DNA of 34,821 bases from a virus: positions 1-34,821 of the IMG/VR virus record IMGVR_UViG_3300027969_000019. One strand, written 5' to 3'. The translations under genes and the position numbers were made by a program. This document shows positions 21,932-30,287 of the stretch, one piece after another. A model generated the notes under the pieces. It was given only the letters and a program-made list of their open reading frames with translations, did no database searches and had not been told where the DNA came from. The first letter of the stretch is position 1, and each line of letters begins with the position of its first letter.

Positions 21932-23179
21932 ATGTCAGGAACCAATCAAGTAGCAAATCAAAGCACCCAAAATACAGTACCAGTACAAGCAGTTTTTGAT
22001 GTAAATGGTGTTTGTTTAGGTTTAATTAGTCAGGGGCAATTTTTTAGCCCACCCATTACACAAGATACGATTACCAGTTCAACTATTACTAGTTCAACGA
22101 TTGATAGCACAACTATTGGTGCTACTACTCCAAGCACAGGCGCATTTACTACTCTATCTTATTCAAGCACATTAACTGGCGGTACAGGAATTGTTAATTT
22201 AGGCTCAGGACAGTTTTATAAAGATGCTAGTGGTAATGTTGGGATTGGTACAAGTAGTCCTATTTATAAATTAGATGTACAAAGTACTGGGGCTAATCAG
22301 ATTAGGTTAAAAGGTGGTACAGGCACAAATCAAGGTAGTTCAATCTTTATTACAAACGCAAATAATTCCAATACATTTATGGCTATTGGAGATTTAGCAA
22401 GCATAACAGGTGGAACTCCTGATGCACTTGCTGGATGGTACACAAATACTTCTGTTCCTATTGTTTTTTTACCATCAGGTACAGAGCGTATGCGTATTAC
22501 CTCTGGTGGCAATGTAGGTATTGGTACAAGTAATCCAACCACACAATTACAAATAGAAAGTGCAACTACAGCAACAATAACCTTAACAAGTACTAGTAAT
22601 AACAATCTTATTTTATCTTGTACATCTACAACAGCTTCTATAGGTTCTCCAAACGGGGTACCTTTGTTTTTTAGTACTTCAAACATAGAGCGTATGCGTA
22701 TTGATATTAGTGGTAATGTTGGAATTGGTAATACAGTAGCCACAACTATTGCGGCAGTAAATGGCGGTGGTACTTTAGTTGTTGGTAATGGTGGTGCAAA
22801 TAATCAAGGTATAACAATTTACACAGGTTCTTCTAATAGTGGAATTTTAAACTTTGCTAATGGAACTACAACAACATCAACTTACGCTGGATATATTGCT
22901 TATAACCATACTGGCAATAGAATGGAGTTTGGTACTAATGCTACAGAACGGATGCGTATTGATTCTGTTGGTAACATAGGTATTGGTACTATTAGCCCTT
23001 CTTCTTCAGCAATATTAGACGCACAAAGCACTACAAAAGGTGTTCGTATGCCAAACATGACTACGACACAAAAGAACGCTATTGCTAGTCCTGTTGCTGG
23101 ATTAATGGTGTTTGACACAACCCTTGCAAAGCTATGTGTTTATAGTGGTTCTGCTTGGCAAACAATAACTTCAGTTTAA
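21932..23179 (+). CDS. Tail-fibre-like repeat protein, 415 residues
   Basis: Contains four copies of a phage fibre repeat built on ERMRI-x-x-x-GNVGIGT-x-x-P (about residues 100-112, 184-203, 252-269 and 338-357), which form beta-helical shafts. It ends with GVRMPNMTTTQKNAIASPV and a Trp-bearing tip. No S74 self-cleaving chaperone is present, so it relies on another trimerisation mode. The position between head and tail genes could also fit a head fibre. Binding site AAGGAAATAT. Confidence 0.7.
   Translation: MSGTNQVANQSTQNTVPVQAVFDVNGVCLGLISQGQFFSPPITQDTITSSTITSSTIDSTTIGATTPSTGAFTTLSYSSTLTGGTGIVNLGSGQFYKDASGNVGIGTSSPIYKLDVQSTGANQIRLKGGTGTNQGSSIFITNANNSNTFMAIGDLASITGGTPDALAGWYTNTSVPIVFLPSGTERMRITSGGNVGIGTSNPTTQLQIESATTATITLTSTSNNNLILSCTSTTASIGSPNGVPLFFSTSNIERMRIDISGNVGIGNTVATTIAAVNGGGTLVVGNGGANNQGITIYTGSSNSGILNFANGTTTTSTYAGYIAYNHTGNRMEFGTNATERMRIDSVGNIGIGTISPSSSAILDAQSTTKGVRMPNMTTTQKNAIASPVAGLMVFDTTLAKLCVYSGSAWQTITSV
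22223..23000 (+). repeat. Internal coding repeats of the fibre gene
   Basis: Four imperfect copies of a GGTAATGTTGGTATTGGTAC-like unit, three of them preceded by GAGCGTATGCGTATT or a close variant, near 22230, 22485, 22690 and 22945. Such repeats allow recombination that changes fibre length. Confidence 0.7.
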
Positions 23180-23188
23180 GGAATCAAA

Positions 23189-23488
23189 ATGGAATTTACA
23201 TGGAATGTAGTACAGATGGACAGATTAACTTCTGATAGCTTTGTAGTCACAGTACATTACACAGTTAACGCTGTTGATGGTGATTACACAGCTTTTACTT
23301 ATGGCACAGTAAGTTACACACAAGAGCCTGACGAGCAATATATTCCTTATGATGAGTTGACCGAAGCTGAAGTAGTTGGCTGGGTTCAAGATTCATTGGG
23401 TAAAGACATAGTAGAAGCTAGTCTTACTGCACAGATTGAACTAGAAAAGAATCCCGTGCAAGAAACAGGATTGCCTTGGGTGGCATGA
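23189..23488 (+). CDS. Conserved phage protein (DUF7936-like), 99 residues
   Basis: MEFTWNVVQMDRLTSDSFVV, IPYDELTEAEVVGWVQDSLG and the GLPW end match a small phage protein family found among tail and fibre genes (DUF7936 by memory). Function unknown; perhaps a fibre-associated or assembly protein. Binding site AAGGAATC. Confidence 0.65.
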   Translation: MEFTWNVVQMDRLTSDSFVVTVHYTVNAVDGDYTAFTYGTVSYTQEPDEQYIPYDELTEAEVVGWVQDSLGKDIVEASLTAQIELEKNPVQETGLPWVA

Positions 23489-23533
23489 TTTATTTAGTGT
23501 TGTATTGGTTTATCAAATAATTAAGGTTTAAAT

Positions 23534-24526
23534 ATGGCCAAGCCAATAGACATTATTACAGGCGCATTAAAAGATATTGGCGCATTAGCGGCGGGTGAAA
23601 TACCAACTGCTGATGCGGCACAAGATGCTTTAGAAATGATGAATTTGTTGTTAGATCAATGGTCTAACGAAAATATGATGGTATTTAACATCCAAGAAAT
23701 CATTTTTAATGTTGTACCAGGTCAAGTTCAATACACGATTGGACCAAACCATACCACAGCCAACTTTATTGGGGCGCAATACACGGGTTCTATTGCTGGA
23801 AACGTATTGACTGTAACTGCCATATCTAGCGGTGCCGTAGTAGTAAACCAATATTTGAGTGGAACAGGAATTACTGAAGGAACTAAGATTATTGCCACAT
23901 TAACTGGTGCTGGCGGTAATGTTAACGAAGTTGGTACATATTTACTTAATGTTACTTATTCAAGCCAAGTAGCTTCTCAGCTAATTCAAGCTTATTATGC
24001 CAAGCCGCTAAACATTAATTCAGCTTATGTGCGTATTAATACTAGCCAAAGTAGTGGTAGCCCCATTTTAACTGGTGGTATTGACTATCCAGTAGCTTGT
24101 ATTGCCCTTGAAAACTACAATGCAATTGGACTAAAGACGTTAAGCGGTCCTTGGCCAAAAGCTTTGTATTTCAACGCCAATGAAGATTCAGGCAACGTTT
24201 TTTTATGGCCAAGCCCATCACAAGGCGAAGTGCATATGTTTGCTGAAACCCTTTTTAGAAATTACAGTTCACTTTATGACGATGCAACTTTGCCACAAGG
24301 TTACACAATGGCATTGCGTTGGTGCCTTGCTGAACGTCTTATGCCAATGTATGGCAAAACAAACCCAGTATTGTTAGCCCAAATTGGGGCTTTTGCCGCA
24401 CAAGCTAAAGCCACTTTGAAATCAACAAACATGGCACCTATGCGTGTTTCACGTTATTCAGATGCTTTACTTATGAGTAGGGCAAAAGATGCTGGCTGGA
24501 TTCTTACCGGCGGCTTTACACAATAA
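23534..24526 (+). CDS. gp4-like tail accessory factor with inserted module, 330 residues
   Basis: In P22, gp4 closes the portal and holds the packaged DNA. The N-terminal [20 protein letters not shown] and [18 protein letters not shown] are the family hallmark. The C-terminal part ([38 protein letters not shown]) completes it. Residues about 84-150 are an inserted beta module ([20 protein letters not shown] onward) also present twice in the gp10-like protein, which partly explains why this protein is about twice the length of P22 gp4 (166). Confidence 0.8.
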   Translation: MAKPIDIITGALKDIGALAAGEIPTADAAQDALEMMNLLLDQWSNENMMVFNIQEIIFNVVPGQVQYTIGPNHTTANFIGAQYTGSIAGNVLTVTAISSGAVVVNQYLSGTGITEGTKIIATLTGAGGNVNEVGTYLLNVTYSSQVASQLIQAYYAKPLNINSAYVRINTSQSSGSPILTGGIDYPVACIALENYNAIGLKTLSGPWPKALYFNANEDSGNVFLWPSPSQGEVHMFAETLFRNYSSLYDDATLPQGYTMALRWCLAERLMPMYGKTNPVLLAQIGAFAAQAKATLKSTNMAPMRVSRYSDALLMSRAKDAGWILTGGFTQ

Positions 24527-24535
24527 GGACTATTT

Positions 24536-25222
24536 ATGGCATCCACTACTTTTATTGATAATCAAACCACTATCTATGCGGCATGGCTAAATGATGTCAA
24601 TAATGCTGTTTATAACGGTATATTTGCCGCTTCTAGCATTAGCCCTACTAACTTGGTTTGTAACGGTTCTGTATCAGGCACGGGCTTTACTGGGCTAGTA
24701 AACAATACTTTAAGCGCACCCGGTGCAATTGGTTCAGTTACCCCAAATACAGGCGCATTTACTACACTAACAGCTAGTAACCCAATTGCAGTAAGTTCAG
24801 GTGGTACTGGTTTAGCTACTTTAACGGCCAATAACGTTCTTTTAGGTAATGGAACAAGTGCGGTGCAAAGAATTGCCCCAAGCACAACTGGTTATGCTTT
24901 ACGTTCTAATGGAACAACTTGGACTTCTCAAAAACTTGGTCTTGGAATGACTGGTGAAACATGGACTGATGTAAGTGGCACAAAAACATCAGGCACAACT
25001 TATACAGCCCCAGCTTACCCAATTATGGTTTCTGTTGGCACTACACAAACAAATCCTCAACATGGTGTAGTAGCTACTGTTGCTGGAGTAACAGTTTTAA
25101 ATACTTCTGCTGGTGCTAATAACTATACTTCTGTTCAAAACGGCAGTTTTATTATTCCGGCTAATGCAAGTTATGTAGTTACTATTACTGGCACAGTTGG
25201 TTTTTGGGCTGAACTTTCTTAA
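24536..25222 (+). CDS. Short tail-fibre-like protein, 228 residues
   Basis: N-terminal FIDNQTTIYAAWLNDVNNAVY is the attachment segment typical of many podophage fibre proteins. SGGTGLATLTANNVLLGNGT and TPNTGAFTTL are common fibre-shaft phrases. The C-terminal part is a small beta domain ending in GFWAELS. It is placed between the gp4-like and gp10-like genes. Confidence 0.7.
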   Translation: MASTTFIDNQTTIYAAWLNDVNNAVYNGIFAASSISPTNLVCNGSVSGTGFTGLVNNTLSAPGAIGSVTPNTGAFTTLTASNPIAVSSGGTGLATLTANNVLLGNGTSAVQRIAPSTTGYALRSNGTTWTSQKLGLGMTGETWTDVSGTKTSGTTYTAPAYPIMVSVGTTQTNPQHGVVATVAGVTVLNTSAGANNYTSVQNGSFIIPANASYVVTITGTVGFWAELS

Positions 25223-25230
25223 GGATTTAT

Positions 25231-27426
25231 ATGCCTGATTTTGGGTTTGTAGGGCCTTCATATGAAGCACCGTCCATCTATCAAGATGCACAGGAGTGTA
25301 TTAATTTTCGCCCTGAAATTGACCCATTAAAACAACCTGGTCAATACGGTGTAATTGCGCTTTATCCAACCCCAGGTCTAGTTACTAAAGTTACATTGAA
25401 CTATGCTGAAGTACGTGGTATGCGTAACGTTTCAGGTGGCCAATACATGGTGGTGGTTTGTGGTGGCGATGTATATGTTTTAAATTCAACATTAACGCCA
25501 ACCCGTATTGGTTCATTAAACACAAGTACCGGCATTGTTGGCATTACTGATAATGGCACAAACGTTTATATCGTAGATGGCGCTTATCGCTATACATGGC
25601 GTATTTCTAACCCAGCATCCGCTGAATTTATTGGTTCTGTATCAGGTACAACGCTTAACGTTACATTAATGAAGTCAGGAACAATTGCTATTGGCCAACA
25701 ATTGTTTGGTTCAGGCGTATTTGCTGAAACTGTTATTACTGCATTAGGAACTGGTTCAGGCGGTACTGGCACTTATGCTATTAATCTTACTCAAACATTA
25801 CCTTCACAAAATTTTAATTCATCTAACGTTGGTGCAAGAGTTACTGGTTCTATTTCAGGAACAGTTTTAACAGTAACCGCAGTAGCTAGTGGCATTTTGT
25901 ACCCCGGCCAAACTATTCAAGGAACTGGCGTTGCCGCTGGCACTATTATTACTGCCCTTGGTGGTTCTGCCGCATTGTCTTTTGCAATTACTGCCGCTGG
26001 TACGGGTTATGCCGTAGGTGACACAATTACCGTTACTGGTGGTATATACAGTCAACAAGCTACTTATACAGTAGCAACTATTGGTGGTAGCGGAGCAGTT
26101 ACCGGACTTACAACGGTCAGCAATGGCGTATATACAGTAGTGCCAGGAACCCCAGCATCTACTACAACTAGCGGTAATGGAACAGGGTTAACCCTTACAT
26201 TAACATTTGGTACCGGTACTGGCAATACTGGTTCTTATGTTGTCAGTTCTTCACAAACAGTAACTTCAACTACTTTATATGCGCTTAACTTTAGTATTTT
26301 GCCTTCTAATGATGGCCCATTCCAAGGAGCAGACGTAGTTGATATAGTAGATAACTATTTTGTTTACAACCGCCCAAACACCCAGCAATGGGGTTCTTCT
26401 AATATCTTATCGCCTATTTCTTCAGCATTAGCATTTAGTTCTAAAGACGGTGGGCCTGATAATTTAGTATCAATGATTGTGGATCACCGTGAAGTGTATT
26501 TGCTAGGCGAAACTTCTTCAGAAGTATGGGTAGATAGCGGATTATTTCCATTTGCTTTCCAACGTATTCCTGGAACATCCACCCAACACGGTATTGCCGC
26601 TAAATTTTCAGTAGCTAGACTAGGCAATTCTTTTGCTTATTTAAGTAAAAACATCCGTGGTGATGGCCAAATAATGATGATGAATGGCTATATTCCTACT
26701 AGAATTAGCACCCATGCCGTAGAAAACAGCATAGAAGGTGCTGAAATTGGGGATGCTAGGGCTTGGACTTATCTTATTGAAGGCCATGAAGTTTATGTAA
26801 TTAGTTTCCCTGGTTTAGATTTAACTTGGGCTTATGACATTGCTACGGGAATGTGGCATAAATGGCTTTGGGTAGATTCTAGTAACGTATTTCACCGTCA
26901 CCGTGGAAATTGCCATACCCATTTTCAAAACATGAATTTGGTGGGGGATTGGGAAAACGGACAGATTTATATGCTTGATCCTAATACCTACACAGATGAT
27001 GGTGGTGAAATCCGTAGGGTTCGCCGGGCACCACATTTGGTATCAGACTTTCAACGTCAATATTTTTCAGAGTTACAAATATTATTCCAACCTGGCGTTG
27101 GTTTAACTGGCAACGTTATTGGGGTAAATAGCCCAACTAATGCTGTAGCTGGATTAGCTGTAGCCGGATTAGCAATAGCTGGACAAAACGATTTAGCGAC
27201 TTTAGGTGCTGATCCACAAGCTATGTTGCGTTGGTCAGACGATGGGGGTTCTACTTATTCAAATGAACATTGGACCAGCATTGGTACTCAAGGAAGATAT
27301 AAGAACCGTGCTATTTGGCGTAGATTAGGCCAAGCACGTGACCGCATATTTGAAGTAGTAGTAACTGATCCAATTAAAGCCGTGATTGTAGCGGCAAACC
27401 TTAAAGCTGAAGCTGGAGATAACTAA
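25231..27426 (+). CDS. gp10-like packaged-DNA stabilisation protein with nested inserts, 731 residues
   Basis: Tail-hub protein below gp4. The gp10 core is seen at 1-125 (SIYQDAQECINFRPEIDP; LYPTPGLV) and again from about 365 to the end (IVDHREVYLLGETSSEVWVD; WAYDIATGMWHKW; WRRLGQARDRIFEVVVTDP). About 220 residues between them (133-349) are extra compared with P22 gp10 (472). They comprise one complete GSVSG module (135-192), then a second (206-348) that is itself split by an AGTGYAVGDTITVTGG-type module (about 246-330). Binding site AAGGATTTAT. Confidence 0.85.
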   Translation: MPDFGFVGPSYEAPSIYQDAQECINFRPEIDPLKQPGQYGVIALYPTPGLVTKVTLNYAEVRGMRNVSGGQYMVVVCGGDVYVLNSTLTPTRIGSLNTSTGIVGITDNGTNVYIVDGAYRYTWRISNPASAEFIGSVSGTTLNVTLMKSGTIAIGQQLFGSGVFAETVITALGTGSGGTGTYAINLTQTLPSQNFNSSNVGARVTGSISGTVLTVTAVASGILYPGQTIQGTGVAAGTIITALGGSAALSFAITAAGTGYAVGDTITVTGGIYSQQATYTVATIGGSGAVTGLTTVSNGVYTVVPGTPASTTTSGNGTGLTLTLTFGTGTGNTGSYVVSSSQTVTSTTLYALNFSILPSNDGPFQGADVVDIVDNYFVYNRPNTQQWGSSNILSPISSALAFSSKDGGPDNLVSMIVDHREVYLLGETSSEVWVDSGLFPFAFQRIPGTSTQHGIAAKFSVARLGNSFAYLSKNIRGDGQIMMMNGYIPTRISTHAVENSIEGAEIGDARAWTYLIEGHEVYVISFPGLDLTWAYDIATGMWHKWLWVDSSNVFHRHRGNCHTHFQNMNLVGDWENGQIYMLDPNTYTDDGGEIRRVRRAPHLVSDFQRQYFSELQILFQPGVGLTGNVIGVNSPTNAVAGLAVAGLAIAGQNDLATLGADPQAMLRWSDDGGSTYSNEHWTSIGTQGRYKNRAIWRRLGQARDRIFEVVVTDPIKAVIVAANLKAEAGDN

Positions 27427-27680
27427 TGGCAATAGCACCAGGCAATCAAGGTGGAATTTGGGCTAATAGTCAAAATAACCCTTATCCACAATCCCCATTA
27501 TTAGACGAACAAACCAAACGTCCAACCAGGGCTTGGCAACAATTCTTTCTTGGAATACTCAACTTTACTTCAGCTACAACTGCTACCAAAGGTGCGGCTA
27601 CGTTACCAGCTAATCCAGTAGGATTTATTAACATAACTGTTAACGGCCAACCATTTAAAGTGCCTTATTACAATCCATGA
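27426..27680 (+). CDS. Small tail-operon protein, 84 residues
   Basis: Begins on the stop codon of the gp10-like gene (TAATG). Pattern NPYPQSPLLDEQTKRPTRAWQQFF and a VGFINITVNGQPFKVPYY ending, seen in small proteins downstream of gp10 homologues. Function unknown. Confidence 0.65.
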   Translation: MAIAPGNQGGIWANSQNNPYPQSPLLDEQTKRPTRAWQQFFLGILNFTSATTATKGAATLPANPVGFINITVNGQPFKVPYYNP

Positions 27681-28084
27681 TTAATTACAAGCCGCTTTCT
27701 GAACAAGATTCTGACCGCCAAGCCGCTTTAGCTATGGTTTATGAATCTGTAAAAGATAGGCTAAACATGGAGTTTAAACAGTTTGAAATTGCAATGAAAG
27801 ATTGGGAAGTAACGCCATTACAAGAACAAGGATGGATTATTGGTGGTGTTATATCAAAAGAAAATGAAGTGCATATAGGTTATGGAATAAAACCATCTTC
27901 ATCTATTCGTGGTCATTTAAAAGCTACTTTAAGAAAAGTGCTTGATCAATACGGAAGTGCAATTACTTCTGTAATGGAAGAAAACAAAAAAGGTATTAAT
28001 TTTTGTAAAAGATTAGGTTTTATTGAATTTAAACAGGAAAAAGGTAAAATCTACCTTAAATGTGATAGGTGCAACTATGTATAA
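27677..28084 (+). CDS. GNAT-fold acetyltransferase-like protein, 135 residues
   Basis: GYGIKPSSSIRGHLKATLRKVL (about 75-96) looks like the acyl-CoA-binding region of GNAT enzymes, followed by NKKGINFCKRLGFIEF, the typical closing strand and helix. It ends in KCDRCNYV with two Cys. The usual R/Q-x-x-G-x-G/A signature is degenerate, so activity is uncertain. ATGA overlap with the gene before. Confidence 0.6.
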   Translation: MINYKPLSEQDSDRQAALAMVYESVKDRLNMEFKQFEIAMKDWEVTPLQEQGWIIGGVISKENEVHIGYGIKPSSSIRGHLKATLRKVLDQYGSAITSVMEENKKGINFCKRLGFIEFKQEKGKIYLKCDRCNYV

Positions 28085-28838
28085 AAAAGTCTATTTAAGC
28101 CGTGCAATGACTAAATCAATGTCAGCGGAATACCCAATTGGTGATCCGACTGGTGGTCCAGCTTACGGCGAAAGAAATGATCCTGTTACAGCCGCAGTTG
28201 TAGTTGGTGGTGGGCTTGTTGGTGGCTATATGCAATCACAAGCCGCTGGTAAAGCCGCAGACCAATATACTGAATCCGCTAATCGTGGAATGGAATACAA
28301 CCAACGAATGTTCGACATAATTAACGAACAAAATGCTCCATATAGACAATTAGGCGAATCAGGTGCAAAAACGTATCAAGGTTTGATGGATAGTGGCTAT
28401 TTAACTGCCCAACCATCAATGAATGATTTAACCCGTTTAATGCCAAATTATCAATTTGGATTAAACCAAGGTTATGGTCAATTAAATTCACAAATTAATG
28501 CTGGCGGCGGTGCAATAGGCGGTAATGCTATTCGTGGGGCACAAGAGTTTGCCCAAGGTTACGCTGGAAATGCTTTAACTGATGCCTTCAATCAATTTCA
28601 GGTTAACCGTTCAAACGTAGCAAGTAACGTAGGTGCCGCTACAGGATATGGTTTAAATGCTAATCAAATTGGTGCCGGTGCCGCTACTGGTGCCGCTTCA
28701 AATGCTTCCAATTTATTGTCTAGCATTGGTAACGCACAAGCCCAGGGAACAATGGGCCAAGCTAATGCTTGGGCTAGTGGTTTAAATAACGTAAGTAATT
28801 ATGCAATGCTGTACGGCATGATGAATAAAAAGGCGTAA
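28077..28838 (+). CDS. Putative DNA-transfer (ejection) protein, 253 residues
   Basis: An Ala-, Gly-, Asn- and Gln-rich protein with one small hydrophobic segment (TAAVVVGGGLVGGYM) and a long repetitive region (GAQEFAQGYAGNALTDAFNQ) like the P22 gp7-type ejection proteins that leave the head with DNA and form a conduit across the envelope. ATG 28077 overlaps the GNAT-like stop, with AGG upstream. Confidence 0.65.
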   Translation: MYKKVYLSRAMTKSMSAEYPIGDPTGGPAYGERNDPVTAAVVVGGGLVGGYMQSQAAGKAADQYTESANRGMEYNQRMFDIINEQNAPYRQLGESGAKTYQGLMDSGYLTAQPSMNDLTRLMPNYQFGLNQGYGQLNSQINAGGGAIGGNAIRGAQEFAQGYAGNALTDAFNQFQVNRSNVASNVGAATGYGLNANQIGAGAATGAASNASNLLSSIGNAQAQGTMGQANAWASGLNNVSNYAMLYGMMNKKA

Positions 28839-28847
28839 GGAAATATT

Positions 28848-30287
28848 ATGGCCGCACAATTTTCCGCAGATTTAAACCCAAAAAGCAACGCTATGTCACT
28901 TGCTGACATTATGAAAGCTGGAATGTATAGCGCAGAAATGGACGTTCTTAACCGACAAGCGCAAGTTGCTCGTGAAAAAGAAAAAGAACTTCCTATTATT
29001 CAAAATTGGGCAAAAGACCAAAGCAATAAGTTGCCGGATGGAAGTTTTGATTTAAAACAATTGCCTTCATTGATGGCTATGGCACCTATGACCGGCCCTG
29101 AATTTGCTAAAAATATTACTGATTTAACAAAAAATCATATTGAAACCAATCGTGCAATGAATCAACTTTCCAATGAAAATAGGCAAAATTTTGCTTCTAT
29201 TTATGGAAATTACGGGCAAATGGCGGCACAAGGAAGGCCAGTAACAGCACCTGAAATTATTGCTTCTTTTGAAAGATTGAAAGAATACAATCCTCAATTA
29301 GCTACAGTTGCTGATGGCCACATTAGAGGTTTAAAAGCTTTTGGAAATAAACCGCTTCCAGCCGAAGAATTAATGAAATACCGTAATGAATCATTAACGC
29401 CAAAAGAACTTATTGATCAATTTAGTCCTAAAGTTACTACTGGTGAAATTGGTGGCCAAAAAGTTGGAATTACAACTACACCTTCACTTCTTGGTGAACA
29501 GCCTAAAGTTTCTACTAGCCCATTGGGTGGTGGCCAACCACAGACTACTGGTATGCCATCAACTGGCGCACCAAAAACCAAAGTATTACCTGACCTTATT
29601 AAAGAAGACCCGGATTTTAATTATTCCGGTCCCGTTAATCCTTTAAATTTGGGCGATATTAGACAAAAAGCTTACGATGATGGTAAAAAAGTTTATAAAG
29701 AAGCCCCATTAAATGCAATGGCGGCTGAAGAAGGCAAGCAATATGTACGTAAAGTAGAAGAAGTTGCTTTTAAAGCCAGCGGTGCTGGTGCTTACAAAAC
29801 TGCTCAAGATTGGGCAAGACTTATTGTGGCACAACCTGATTTAGATACATTGCGTAAAAACATTGCCGGTGTAATGGTACAAAATGCCAATACTATGGGA
29901 TTAAACAAAACTGATTCTAGCCGTGGTGATGCCGCAACTATTAGCGGTAGTGATGCAATTAGCCCTGAAGCATTGCGTGACATTATGCAACGTGCTGATG
30001 CTCAATTTACAGCAACTGCTAAATTTGCTGAAGGACTTAAAAATTACCGTGAAAAACGTGGTGAAATAAATTCTGCCCTTAATGCTGATAGATTTCAAAG
30101 CGCATGGGCTTCAAATTATGATTCCCGTATATTTCAATTGCAAAACATTCGTGATTCCAACTACCCGGAAGCCGTTAAAAAGCAACGTTATGAAGCATTA
30201 ACTAAATCCATGTCAGAAAAAGAATTTGATGAATTGGATAAAAAAGCAAAAGCAATTGATCGTTTAGTTCAAGGTGCCTACAAATGA
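28848..30287 (+). CDS. Putative internal virion/ejection protein, 479 residues
   Basis: Helical, Lys-, Ala- and Gln-rich, with a Pro/Thr/Gly-rich linker around residues 205-245. Its placement between the gp7-like protein and the M15-bearing protein fits one of the three ejection proteins of P22-type phages. Residues 5-21 share the ADLNPK motif with the protein encoded at 12855-13070. ATGA overlap at its 3' end. Binding site AAGGAAATAT. Confidence 0.6.
   Translation: MAAQFSADLNPKSNAMSLADIMKAGMYSAEMDVLNRQAQVAREKEKELPIIQNWAKDQSNKLPDGSFDLKQLPSLMAMAPMTGPEFAKNITDLTKNHIETNRAMNQLSNENRQNFASIYGNYGQMAAQGRPVTAPEIIASFERLKEYNPQLATVADGHIRGLKAFGNKPLPAEELMKYRNESLTPKELIDQFSPKVTTGEIGGQKVGITTTPSLLGEQPKVSTSPLGGGQPQTTGMPSTGAPKTKVLPDLIKEDPDFNYSGPVNPLNLGDIRQKAYDDGKKVYKEAPLNAMAAEEGKQYVRKVEEVAFKASGAGAYKTAQDWARLIVAQPDLDTLRKNIAGVMVQNANTMGLNKTDSSRGDAATISGSDAISPEALRDIMQRADAQFTATAKFAEGLKNYREKRGEINSALNADRFQSAWASNYDSRIFQLQNIRDSNYPEAVKKQRYEALTKSMSEKEFDELDKKAKAIDRLVQGAYK

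Noticed and set aside
23485-23520. 11-codon hydrophobic frame in an ATGA overlap
   Set aside because: Too short to support without expression data.
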